From positions 124,001 through 188,000 of the forward strand of contig NW_026516672.1 in assembly GCF_025766255.1 (NCBI RefSeq): DNA of 64,000 bases, in the 5' to 3' direction. The notes under the pieces are model-generated. The model made no database searches. It saw nothing but the letters and a program-made list of their open reading frames with translations, and was not told the DNA's origin. The first letter of the stretch is position 1; each line of letters starts with the position of its first letter. Origin of the DNA: Zychaea mexicana. Lineage: Eukaryota > Mucoromycota > Mucoromycetes > Mucorales > Lichtheimiaceae. Shown here in pieces: positions 1 through 10,910 of the stretch. A program made the position numbers and the translations under genes.

Positions 1-69
1 GAGTTTGCACCTGACAACAATTCATTCATCCCGCCCATCAAAACATAATACACTTTGCACAAACGCGAC

Positions 70-1337
70 ATGGCACAACCTGCTGCAAAAAAACTTCTGG
101 TCGTAGGCGGTTCAGGGTTCTTAGGTACGCTCTGTCTTCTCCTTTACAAACAGAATCTGAAGTTTTAATATGGCGTTGTTCCAAAAGGTTTGAGCGTTTG
201 CAAGCATGCCATTCGACAGGGTTGGGAAACAATTAGTTTAAGGTGTGTGTCTGCATTTGTTTTGATCGTTTGAAGAACGATCGTTGTAGAATCCATTATG
301 ACGAATGACTTTATTGTAATAGTCGACGAGGTACACCTGAGATTCTACAACACGGGCCGCGACCTGCTTGGGCAGAAAAGGTATTATATTTAAATCAGAG
401 AAACGTGTGACCGATCCCACCTCCGTGTACATATTGGAAAAAAGCTGACCTCACGCGGGGGGAAACGTATTATAAAGGTACTATGGGAAGCAGGCGACAG
501 TTTAGAGCCAGCCACATATCAGCACTTGCTCGAAAACGTGACCGATGTTGTACATACTGTTGGCATGATTTCCGAAATGGATTACAAGCAAGTGGTAGGA
601 GCAAAGAATCTATGCGATGCAGCGAATGGTGTAGCACGACTGGCAGGCGAACTTGTAGGTATGCGGGATCGTGGTAATCCGCTTCGGGAAACACCGCGAC
701 CGACGTTCGAAATGGTGAATCGGGATACCAGTAAGTAGGGAAGGCTTATTAATGTGTGGGTATCGGAAGTAGTAGTAGTAGTACAAAATAAAAACTATGG
801 CATGAACGATGGTGATCTTTGATGGCTGATATACAAAGAAACAAGCTGTGACCCTGGCCAAGGAAGCTGCGAAACAACCGTCGGTGGATGCGTTTGTATT
901 CGTATCAGCATCGGACATCTTTCCCATGGTGGATCCACGCTACATTAGCACAAAACGCCAAGCCGAGCAGTTCCTTTTCTCAAGACCTGAATTCCGGTCG
1001 ATTGTGCTTCGACCAGGTAACATAAGACTATGAGTCATGCGCGGATGCAACTGTTAGGAGACATTTGACTCATGTATAGCACCATTAAGGTTTTATGTAT
1101 AGCCATGAACGACCAGCTGCCACACCGCTGGCCGCGGCTATCCAAGTCGCCAACATGATAACCAAGCCGGTGGCCAAGGAACTCGATACGCTGCCCTACG
1201 GTACCAGCTTGACCACGCCGCCGTTGCACATCGACACCGTTGCCAGTGCAGTGGTTGCAGGCATTGCGCAAAGGGGGCTCAAGGGCATCTTTGATGTGCA
1301 AGCCATCCAGCAGCTGTCTCGTGCACCTGTATCATAG
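70..1337 (+). CDS. COQ11-like NAD(P)-binding reductase (YLR290C family), six exons
   Basis: Atypical short-chain dehydrogenase/NDUFA9-like protein. Yeast Coq11 belongs to the mitochondrial coenzyme Q synthome; that role is family knowledge. The ATG at 70 is followed by a Rossmann nucleotide-binding loop (LLVVGGSGFLG). Exons by splice signals: 70-124, 188-242, 323-380, 445 to about 730, 839-1016, 1090-1337. The later text SIVLRPG and GFMYSHERP is typical of the family, and the protein ends QLSRAPVS then TAG. One junction is awkward: the GTAAGT donor after 730 does not keep frame with the acceptor before 839, while a donor at 715 does but removes VNRDT, which I would expect to be kept. A base error or a missed micro-exon is possible. 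The upstream edge of the window is only 69 bp away, so an upstream exon cannot be excluded. Confidence 0.8.
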
Positions 1338-1554
1338 AAATAAAATAACAATCCTCTCCCAAAAAGTGAAAAAATGTCCGCGTCATCTGGCTCGCTTGTG
1401 TATGCGTGTGTGCACTGGGCATTTATTCTGACTTTCCTTTTTTTCCTCCTCTTTTTTCTTTTTTCTCCTCTTTTAAATTAATCGGACACACACAGACTGT
1501 ACACGGGCATATCCATTTCAAACATAAAAGCAATGAGTCATTAACCTGACTACT

Positions 1555-3225
1555 ATGCTCTTACGTCCTGCCAAGATATTCTCACCGCTGCATCAGCTAC
1601 GGCATTTCCTTGAAGCCAAGGTTACCGAGTTGGTGCAGCAGCAACAACCCACAGTTTCGTCCGCTGTCCACAACGCAAAAGCTCGATTCTACCATGCTTC
1701 TACAACGCAACAAGCCATTTCGACTGCCACAGCACAATTCCATCCCAAAGCACCAGCGCTCTATCATGTCGCCGAGCAACAACAGCAGCGATTACTGAAA
1801 GTTTTACAGCAACAGTTTCCCATTGTCAAGGTATTCTCGGCACCCACCATTGCCAAACCTTACGCATTCCAACTATCGTTTGCGAACCCGCAGCAATTTC
1901 GTACGATTGTGTCCTCCACTACAACAACGACTTCGTCTTCGTCTTCAGTAAGCTTTCTAACTGGTCAAACGGATGGGTTCTTTGCTGCTGCCAACGGGTT
2001 CTATAACAGTGGCGGAGGACTCTTCCCTCGTACAGTGGTAGGGTATGCTCGTACACCCTTTGCCGCTCGTCAATTTTCGACCGCCAAATCACCGTGTGTG
2101 ACCCTGTTCCAGCAGACAGCAAATAGTTCGTGCGCCAATACCACTGGTGCTGGTGGGTTCTCACACATCTCGTCTCGCTTCTTTTCGCCTGCCGGTTCGA
2201 AAATGTCGTCGCCGTTCTCCAATGGGAACGAAGCCCACGCTCGTCCTTCGCCCCTGTCGACCGCAAACAATGATGACGAGAATAAGGATCCTGCTTCTTG
2301 CAAGCCCAACAACTTGTTTTCCCGCCAGCAGCAATGCAAGGGCATGTCGGACTTGATCCAGGAGGAAGAAGAAGAAGGACAAGCCTATCCCAACAAGCGT
2401 CATCAACCTGGGTTGGTTCGTCGTGGCTCTGTTGCCGCCGCCGCCGGCAATGACGGTCGACGTCGCACTGCATCTCGTAATGCTCGCAACAACAGCAACA
2501 AGAACAAGATGACTGGTGGTCCACAATACGATTATATCATCCGTCACGATGATCTGTCGTTCAGATACACGCCACAACATTGCAAAGGAGGCACGACGGC
2601 ATCCACAACATCCGGACGACATCATCATCATTGGCACTCGAGTCGAGTGAAAGCACCGCCTGACAAAACAGTTCAGCCCACGGTCGTTTGTTTATCATTC
2701 CAATTGGACGGCGCACCCTTGTGGCATTCAAGCGAGCTGCGCACTTGCTCAAGTTCACAGTTGTTGGATATTTCGCTGATCCAATCCGTGCATTCGATTG
2801 CAGAGACGTATCAGATGTACTTGGCCCAGGTGGTCATGCTTTTGAACCAAATCCAACGTTATGGCAAGAATTTCCGTGCTGTGTTGTTGAACGGTAACGA
2901 ATTGTGTGTCTTTTTTCCGTCTTCTGAACACTGGCCTGAGCAAGATCGTACAGCATTAGCCCGTCAATGGTTGGCTCAGGTTGGGATTGATCCAAATAGT
3001 GCGCACGTCGTCCTCAAGGAAATGCCCTTGCCCGAAGAAGACCGACAACAGTCTCTGCATGGTTTAACGACGGTTGGGAACAACACTAGCAAGGAGGCGC
3101 CTTTGATGGATAATGTGCAAGACGCTGAAATACTGGGTCCTGAATACTTCAAAGGTATCCAAGCATTTTTAGACCATGTGGATGATCTTATTGAAACCGG
3201 TCCTGCATTCGTACGCCACCACTAG
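1555..3225 (+). CDS. Uncharacterised fungal protein, low-complexity N-terminus, conserved C-terminal domain
   Basis: Single uninterrupted frame of 556 codons. Residues 1-340 are rich in Gln, Ser, Asn and Thr with homopolymer runs (Ser, Glu). The first 30 residues are basic and lack acids until Glu-21, compatible with a mitochondrial targeting sequence (inference). Residues about 375-480 look like a folded domain: it starts VVCLSFQLDGAPLWH and includes LLDISLIQSVHSIAETYQ and FRAVLLNGNELCVFF, followed by an acidic tail ending AFVRHH. I do not recognise a characterised family. A similar segment is, from memory, present in ascomycete proteins of unknown function. No intron signal is needed. The start was chosen as the first ATG of the frame. 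Confidence 0.7.
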   Translation: MLLRPAKIFSPLHQLRHFLEAKVTELVQQQQPTVSSAVHNAKARFYHASTTQQAISTATAQFHPKAPALYHVAEQQQQRLLKVLQQQFPIVKVFSAPTIAKPYAFQLSFANPQQFRTIVSSTTTTTSSSSSVSFLTGQTDGFFAAANGFYNSGGGLFPRTVVGYARTPFAARQFSTAKSPCVTLFQQTANSSCANTTGAGGFSHISSRFFSPAGSKMSSPFSNGNEAHARPSPLSTANNDDENKDPASCKPNNLFSRQQQCKGMSDLIQEEEEEGQAYPNKRHQPGLVRRGSVAAAAGNDGRRRTASRNARNNSNKNKMTGGPQYDYIIRHDDLSFRYTPQHCKGGTTASTTSGRHHHHWHSSRVKAPPDKTVQPTVVCLSFQLDGAPLWHSSELRTCSSSQLLDISLIQSVHSIAETYQMYLAQVVMLLNQIQRYGKNFRAVLLNGNELCVFFPSSEHWPEQDRTALARQWLAQVGIDPNSAHVVLKEMPLPEEDRQQSLHGLTTVGNNTSKEAPLMDNVQDAEILGPEYFKGIQAFLDHVDDLIETGPAFVRHH

Positions 3226-4385
3226 TCTCCCTCTTTCTCACTTTTTGTCAAGCAAATACGCTTATCACTTATCCCCCGTTCACTGCAAACATTATGCCTA
3301 ATTTAGATTTTCGTATTAAACGCATACTAAGGCTTCCTTTCCTACATTATCTCTTTATCTATCCAATCCACCACCCGTTCAACGTCATATTCTATCAAAT
3401 AAACGTTATTATGCTTATCAATCACACTCGCATACATAATATATATACATACAGGTTGAGACGTTCTGGTACGAATCTGGTCAGTTACAGCATCAGAAAC
3501 TACACAAAATAATATAAATATTATGCCTTGGGCAAAACCATCATTAGAAGCGCCAACACGGTCGACTTCATTCTTACTGGAACAATTGAACCATGTTGGC
3601 AGGTCTGGTCAGCACGCTGAGAATACCATGGCCTTTATATTTTATCCGAAAGCTTCTTTTTTGTGTCACCGCTTGTCTGTTCTGAATTCAGCAGTGATAC
3701 ATTTCAACATTTAGCCGATCTCTGATCTGCTGTGTAGTTGGCAGTGATGTTTGTTAATCATCCAAGTTCACTCGATTGTTTTCTGACCGAAAGAAAGGTT
3801 ACCGGGGCTTTATGTCTCTTTAGTATATTGAGAAGAATTTACGATACCGTTTACCATCGCTACTGCATCTCCTATAAGGAGCGAGAAGTAACAACAACTA
3901 CAACCGGGCTGTGAAACTGGGTTGTTTCGGATGAACATCTCGACTGCGTCGGTCATCTAACGGGGATCGTCGTCATGTTGCTTAATTGTCAGAGATAATA
4001 TAGGAAAATCAAACAGGAATACTTTTTATTTTATATATACGCATATAAGAATATTTGGGCATTGTTGTTGTAGTTGGAGATATATAGCACAACAGTATGG
4101 AGTCGACATTTTTATATGTGGCACGCGAGAAAGAATAAGGCTTGTTGCCGTGCATTAGTATGGGAGGTCAGAGTGTGCGTGCCCCAGCAGAGATGTCCCA
4201 CACCCGACGCGGTATACACAATTCTATCCGATGAATCGGAGGATAGACGATGGTTGTAGTTGTTGTTGCTGATAAAGGTGGGGCGAAAGTGGATGGAAGT
4301 TACATAAATAAACTGGCTATGGGTTGATGATGACGATGATGATGATGATGACGATGATGGTGGTGGTGGTGGTAATGACGGTGAT
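3226..4385. other. Convergent intergenic region
   Basis: Lies between the 3' ends of the preceding + gene and the PAQR gene on -. AT-rich, with scattered AATAAA-like signals and only short non-conserved frames. A GAT/GGT trinucleotide run at 4327-4375 lies just beyond the PAQR stop in its 3' UTR. No further gene seen. Confidence 0.6.
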
Positions 4386-5922
4386 CTAGACGGCGCAACC
4401 GAAAGTGAATCGATTCTTGTAGAAATGAAGCGACGCCATGTAATGGAACTATGGCATTTCATCATGTCACGTGTTAGCATGTTTGTCTCCTCCAAGACGT
4501 GTATAAACACAAACACTAGATAAACAGACATTAAACTTACATAAATGCCAAAGCAAACAAACACATGCCAAATAGCATGACTTGTCATGCCAGCATAATC
4601 GAACCGTCCAGGGAATTTCTTTTCTGGCCACCGATTCACATCTAATGATAGAAGCAACAGCAGATCAGTATTGAATATAGCTGCGGGGGCTGGCTGATTG
4701 TTGTTCCAAACAAACTTACAAAAGAGGACGCCAAGCAGGTACATGGACACGCTGATCATGGCTGGTTCTAAAAATGCCCACGTGGACCAGAATCCGTAGA
4801 GGGCCACCAAATGAAGCACGGGCACGATGGACGAGAACGCAAGGGACAGGAATACAGCGATGCGAATGGGTCGGAACTCTTTGGTGTCCCAGCATTTAAA
4901 GAATGGCAAGACAACACCGAAGCTGCTGACGAAGCCTGTAAAGACCATGTACCGTGAACGAGCTACTGGCCGGCAGTAGTATCCATAGTACTCGGTGACA
5001 AGAACAGAGGCTGCAATCAGCAAGGCAATGCCAATGTAGTCGAGTGTTGCGGCAAAGCCCTTGATTTTGTGGTGGCAGATGAAGGTGTGGTATATCGATG
5101 AGCAAAAGAGACATTTCAATGCGGCTATGCAGAAGGTAGCAAAGATGGCTCGGTCGCTCACGGGTGCTTCCGGGAAATGGTGCTACGGTAACCAAGCAAC
5201 AAATTTAACTAAGACTTCTCTCTCTCTCTCTCTTTCGCTTTATGCTTTTAAACAGATTCAAACCCTTACGTTGAAGACGGAGACGCTGAGGAAGGAAAAG
5301 AAAATGAAGCCGATCAAATGGCTCCAGATGTTGAGGGTTTCGTTGTGAAGCATAAAGATTGATCTGACGCAGTCTCGGGAAGATGCATAGAACCGGTATC
5401 TAAACAAAAGTAATAAGGGGGTGTTAAACACTGCAAAGTTCCAACCGAGGAGGGGGGGGAGTGCCCAAAAAGAAGGGGGGGGGGAATTTAAAAAGAAGTC
5501 TCACCCTGACAACACGTATTCGTTCTCCTGCCATTCTTTTGGCAGTTCGTGGTATCGTAAAAGACGTTCAGCACCGACCACCAGGGCTTTTGCACTGTCC
5601 CAGGTCTCGTGGACCTGATCGTCCATGTACTGTAAGAATCCGGCGGATTCGTCGTCGTCGCCGTCGTCATGAATGTTGATCGTGGAGGAGTCGTCGGAGG
5701 AGGATGAAAACGTAGCGAGTTCGGGCATGATGGTGGGAGAAGAGGGAAGAGAAGAGGTGGAATGAGAACGGCAGCGTGTGCGTGGTGTTGTTAGGCAGGT
5801 GGTTGCTGTGGTGATTGCGGTGTGGGTGTTGGTGCTGTTACTCTTGTTACAAACAGCAGGCTGATTGTGATACAGCGAATGGCGCCTCATCATCATGATG
5901 GAATTACTGTTGCTCAGCCCTG

Positions 5923-5960
<38 letters not shown>

Positions 5961-6025
5961 TCTGCTGTAATTGTAGTAGTAGTAGTAGCAGTAGTAGCGG
6001 TTGTGCTGCTATTTACATCCACCAT
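4386..6025 (-). CDS. PAQR/Izh family seven-transmembrane receptor (adiponectin-receptor/hemolysin-III fold)
   Basis: Membrane protein of the PAQR family. Fungal Izh members affect zinc and sterol/lipid homeostasis. Five exons on the minus strand close in phase to 425 codons plus stop: 6025-5505, 5399-5270, 5182-4720, 4641-4541 and 4448-4386. The N-terminal about 150 residues are Thr/Ala/Ser-rich with a polyalanine run. The family signature follows: LLRYHELPKEWQENEYVLSG, then YRFYASSRDC, LHNETLNIWSHL, SSIYHTF with the conserved Ser and His, FPGRFD, and SHAIWHVFV with the metal-binding His pair. The protein ends FHYMASLHFYKNRFTFGCAV. The 5' end faces Spg1 across a 505-bp divergent promoter. A longer C-terminus by read-through of the last two introns would be low complexity and is rejected. 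Confidence 0.92.
5925..6000. repeat. CTG/TAG trinucleotide microsatellite in PAQR exon 1
   Basis: About ten consecutive CTG units followed by TAG/CAG repeats on the + strand. Read on the coding (minus) strand they give the polyalanine and threonine stretch of the PAQR N-terminus, so length variation would change the protein. Confidence 0.8.
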
Positions 6026-6530
6026 TTATATTTACAAAAGCAGGTGGGGTGTGTGAAAAAAAGAAACGGAAAAAAAAGGTGGAGAAAAGAAAAAATTGTT
6101 TTTTTTAAGGTACCAGCTCTCCCCAACCCCCCATTTGAACATCCGGTGAAACCGATCAACGGACGTGGAGGCAGACACATCCCGCAGAGCAACCACAGAG
6201 TGCGAGGCCAGAGAGGTCCGCAATTTTATCCCAATTCGGAAAACGCCCCCCCACCACAGTCCAAGGCGATCCCCCGTCACATCCTTGTGTCTTGCATTGT
6301 TCTCATTGGACACGAAGGGGCGCTCATTGTCCTTTGTCCTGCTGCACTCTGGATTGCTCTGATCTGTGATCTGTGACGACTTCTTGTTCTTCTTTGTTGT
6401 TGTTGTGGCTGCTGAATAGGATATGAAGAAATAATATCACCTCTTGGTTTATTTGAACAAAGCGTCTTGTCTTTTTTTTTCTTTCTTTTTCTTTCTGGTT
6501 TCTAGTTCTTGTGTAATACACCAAACAGTC
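6026..6530. promoter_or_regulatory. Divergent promoter region between PAQR (-) and Spg1/Tem1 (+)
   Basis: 505 bp between two start codons pointing away from each other. A long pyrimidine-rich tract (6470-6510) lies just upstream of the Spg1 start. No canonical TATA box was seen. Function is inferred from position only. Confidence 0.5.
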
Positions 6531-7679
6531 ATGACCACTTCGTCATCGTCAGCCATACCACCTTCACCACATGAAACTGCTGCGACGACTACTACCAACA
6601 CTTCTACTACGAGCACCACGAGAAATTCTCCAGCTGAAGTCTCCGAACCTCCACGAAAGAGGTATGATCTACCGCCTACTTGAATTACAAAACAAGCCTA
6701 GTGGCTGTGAACCTTCCTCGAGGGAAAACCTAACCCCTGTGATGATGTAGTATCGTGCTCAAAACCGGTATAGTTGGTGATACAAACATCGGAAAGACAA
6801 GTCTTATGGTCAAGTACGCTGAAGGCGCCTTTGATGAGGAATATGTACAGACGCTAGGTTTGTATAAAGAAAAGTGTGCGGTGTGTATGAGAGTTTAAGC
6901 GAGTGGAAGGAATGAAAGATGATTGCTCCAGAAACTGATATATTCATGATCACAGGCGTTAATTTCATGGAAAAGTCGATCGTGATCAAACACACAGAGA
7001 TTACGTTCAGTATCTGGGACCTAGGTGGTAAGCTACAACGGGTGCCGTTGATTGTTCTTCTTTTTGCTGTTAATATTGGAACTGTCTGTGAAGAAGCTTG
7101 CACTTCATTGATATGATGATGACACTAGGCCAGAAAGAATTCGTGAGCATGCTCCCTCTGGTATGCAATGACGCAGTTGCCATCCTGTTCACGTTTGATC
7201 TGACTCGTAAATCAACACTCAACAGCATCAAAGAATGGTATCGACAGGCACGTGGCATGAACAAGGTACGAAGAAGTAGCCTTTTCATTATTCGATTGTT
7301 TACTTTGTTCTTTCCCCCCCTGATTATCCTGATTTTCCTTCATTTCAGTGCGCTATTCCATTGTTGGTCGGAACTAAATATGACGAGTTTGTCCATCTTT
7401 CCGACAATGATCACGAGGAAGTAACCAGACAGGTAAGGTCTACATACTGGTTGTTATAAAAGGTTGATAGCTGATATTTCTGGGGGTTCTTATGCGTATG
7501 CGTAGGCAAGAAAATATGCACGGGCCATGAAAGCACCCTTAATTTTCTGCTCAACGGCGCACTCGATCAATGTACAAAAGATATACAAAATCGTTCTCGC
7601 AAAGGCGTTCGATCTGAAATGCACCATTCCAGAAATCTCAGAAATAGGCGGGCCAATTGTGGAGTATACCTACTGTTAA
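6531..7679 (+). CDS. spg1: Septum-promoting Ras-like GTPase, Spg1/Tem1 ortholog
   Basis: Small GTPase that triggers the septation initiation/mitotic exit network. Six exons close in phase to 233 codons: 6531-6661, 6751-6857, 6956-7024, 7129-7265, 7349-7432, 7506-7679. After a Ser/Thr-rich N-terminal 40 residues come the P-loop [10 protein letters not shown], the switch region FMEKSI, the DxxG motif in IWDLGGQKEF, GTKYD (in place of NKxD, as in Tem1/Spg1) and the SAK-equivalent CSTAHS. The protein ends [10 protein letters not shown] without a CaaX box, as expected for this subfamily. The [11 protein letters not shown]-loop and GTKYD motif separate it from Rho, Rab and Ras proper. Confidence 0.95.
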
Positions 7680-10600
7680 TAGTTTTCTTCTTCTTTCCCT
7701 CCTTTCTCCTGCACTTAAACTGTACCAAATAAAGCAAAAACCATCATCATCTGACTTGTTGCTCAGCTTATATACATACTGCATTCCCGTTTACCCATAT
7801 AGTAGATCAAGTAAGTAGAGCATATCTTAAACGGACGTAACTCGGTGCCTTTTTGAAAGTCATCGCAGCCGTCGAAAGTGACGAGATAATGACGTATTGG
7901 ATTATCAAAGGCTTTGGATTTTGTAAAGGCAAATTTGAATATTTAGGCTGAAAGCCATTAGCACTTTTACTGTACTGTCGCTACATAGGTTGCTGTCTGA
8001 TTTATATCAGAACGATCTCTATCATAGACAGTGGTGGAAAAGTTTAGACTTGCAGATGAAACAATTGTCTGATCTGATTGGATGTGGTAAATAAAGCCCC
8101 AATCATCATTTTCCACCTTGATATGAGCGCATTTGGGCCAGCTTTGACATGACTACTACTCAACAATTATCGTCTGACTTGCGCTCGCTGATCCGTAAAC
8201 AGTCATGTGTTGAAGTGATTATACTGAAAACAATAAAAGGGTAGTGATAAGTCACCTGTAAGTGGGTCCAGAAGGGAGTCGTAGAGAAAAAGGCAAATTA
8301 GCATTGACGTTTTATTCATCCGGATCAACCCAAAAAGGGTTTATTTTTTTCTACTCATCATGTCGTCTGGGAATATAGAAGCAAGATATGTTGTAAGCGC
8401 TAACGTGAATTGTGATCTGATCCTGCCATAATTACTAGTTCTCATGGCAGATAAATCAAGTATCACTATGGTGACGGGTGAATAAATTTTTTGAAAGTGC
8501 TGCTATGGCAACCACATGAAACTATTAGAATGTGGCTCTCACACATTCTTTGACTCAATCACTACTATACACATGTTAGATTGGAAATTACTTTCCTATC
8601 GATGTAAGAATTTATATACCTAAGCATTACGTTTATTGTTCTCTATTTTCACACTCTATTACATGGCAGTGATCCGTTTATCCCAGGGTCTTGGCTTGAA
8701 GATAAGGACATTACACTACTGTATCCAAACATGATTGTCAAATTCACGTACACCGACGTTGTGCCATTGTTGTTGTTTTAACTTTCTACACACGATCCAT
8801 TCATTGATACTGTACTGTGAGCTATAAGCGGTGCAGTATGCACTGGTTCCTCCATTACAGTATTTTTTTTCTGTGCTACAGAAATTTGAGAGGCGCATCA
8901 TCTATTTTCTTTTCCCTTAAATAGCGTAGTGAGTGCAACAGCACGTTCCATGAATCATTGTACTGCATCCACCTTTTTTCGCATTAAGCTTTTCCTTTTT
9001 CCCTTCTTTTCTCAAAGCTTATGTAAAATCCACCAACCATTATTTTTGTGATTATGCAGCACCTTTTGCTTGTTGTTTACAGGTACGTCAAAGCCATACA
9101 TTTCCGGGGATTCGAAGTACATATCCGGTAAGCAGGCTATAAGGGAGAAATGGTATGATGGTACATATATATTGTTCTCTTCCTGCTCCTGAGCTCTACT
9201 CTAGCGGCACTTCAACGGATCGGTTCCTGACCCGTGCCACTACACTTGATCTTTGATTTTTGTGTCCACTACAAAAACTGATTTAGGAAAAAGCTTCTAA
9301 TATTGATGAACCTACTTTATATATATATGCTATGCATCAATGTTAATCTCAATATTGATCCTTGGAATACCATAAATTTACTTAAAGTTTATGCGTAATC
9401 GTCATGTGCTAGGAATAAACGACTACATTGGGATGGCACTGGTTTGAAAAGATGAAGCTCATAGCCAAAAAAAAAAAAAGAAAAGAAGGGGAAGAACCCG
9501 ACTTGAGTACTCACCGAACTCGAACACCAGCCTATGAGCCTGAATGTCTGGAAAATATTTATTCACTCTTATACATCACACTCAACACGGTATCTACTGT
9601 TTTTTGCTGTCAAGGTATTCACACTGTCCCACTTTTTTGAATAGTCGCCTTATTAGTTCTATCAGCCAGTTTTGCTACGTATCACCATAAAGCTGTGTCG
9701 TGGTATGAATTCTATTTTATTTTTGCGTTTATGGGCAATGGACTTCCTTAGTCATGAACCGCTGCTGTACAAATTAGTAAAGTTATTAGAAACAGAACTT
9801 CAGTAAGTGACGCTTACAATACGACAGAGTGTGTTCATAGACCTTTATAGTATTGTGCTTACTCTAAATGATCATTGAAATCTTTGTTTAAGACTGAATT
9901 TAAACAGTCTGACGTTTCCAAACCATTGGGAGGCACCTTTAAGAAACAATAATGAGAGCATGTCAGTACATAATATGATGTAGAATTGTTATTTAATAAA
10001 GTAACAGATGACCTACGAATTTTTCCGTTTTCTCGAATTTGGTATTCGCTCCCACCATGCCCAATAGCTCATAAGACGAGGCGGAAGACCCACAAATACT
10101 AAAGGCTCATATATTTCTAGCAACACATTTACATGCTATAGGTGTTATATAGTGTATAAGCACTTCATACAATCGCGTATGTTTGTTAGGCGTGTGTAAG
10201 GAATACCGGTCTTGATAACATATTTAACGAAATCAAACTTATGATACCAACCGGGGAGCGCCTGGATTTTAAAAGCATATCATATCATTGAGCTTAGGCA
10301 CTTAAAGCTCGAATAAATTCTATCAATATTAGTAAAGTTACCTTGCTTGGAAAAGGTATGGGTGATATTCTTGCCGATAAAGGTTTAAAGCACATACATA
10401 TGACGACTGCAACTCGCAGAAAATGCGAATAAAGTAAGAGGAAATTAGGGAGGTTTACTAAAACTGATACCTTTTTACTTTTATTTTTGTCGTTGTGATA
10501 TCGTCAGAGCTAATGATCGGCTACTTATTCTAAGTGATCTGCATGGCATGCGTATGTCAGAGTATGTATAATCATCGATTGAGCGTGTTGCAAACAAAAG

Positions 10601-10910
10601 CACGACATCTCTTACTATGTACACTTGTATTGTATCACACAAGGAATTATAAACACATACTTCATACTTGGGTTGATAGCTTCAATCGATCGGGCATATA
10701 TACAGTGTATCCTGAAGTTAGGTAGAACAGTATGTTCTAAAATAGTATGAGCAACTGCTCAGAGACGAAAGTACATAATGCAGTTTTAAAGACGACCTTA
10801 TTGCACCACATTCTTATAGGTGAGGTACAATTACAAAGCGGAAAGAGACATGGGTCATATGATGTGTGCTATTACTATTACAAATTACAGATAATAAAAA
10901 AAGTGAGCAA
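7680..10910. other. 3.2 kb convergent intergenic region without recognisable genes
   Basis: Lies between the 3' ends of Spg1 (+) and the SCYL2-like gene (-). Frames are short, codon use is not gene-like, and no tRNA-like A/B boxes, splice-linked exons or terminal repeats were found. It may hold long 3' UTRs, a non-coding RNA or decayed mobile DNA. Confidence 0.5.

Noticed and set aside
4300..4385. His/Met-rich C-terminal extension of PAQR through the GAT repeat
   Set aside because: The phase-correct last exon stops at 4386; the repeat is 3' UTR.
5501..5620. Plus-strand frames opposite PAQR exon 1
   Set aside because: Shadow frames; the minus strand has the PAQR signature and phase-consistent exons.
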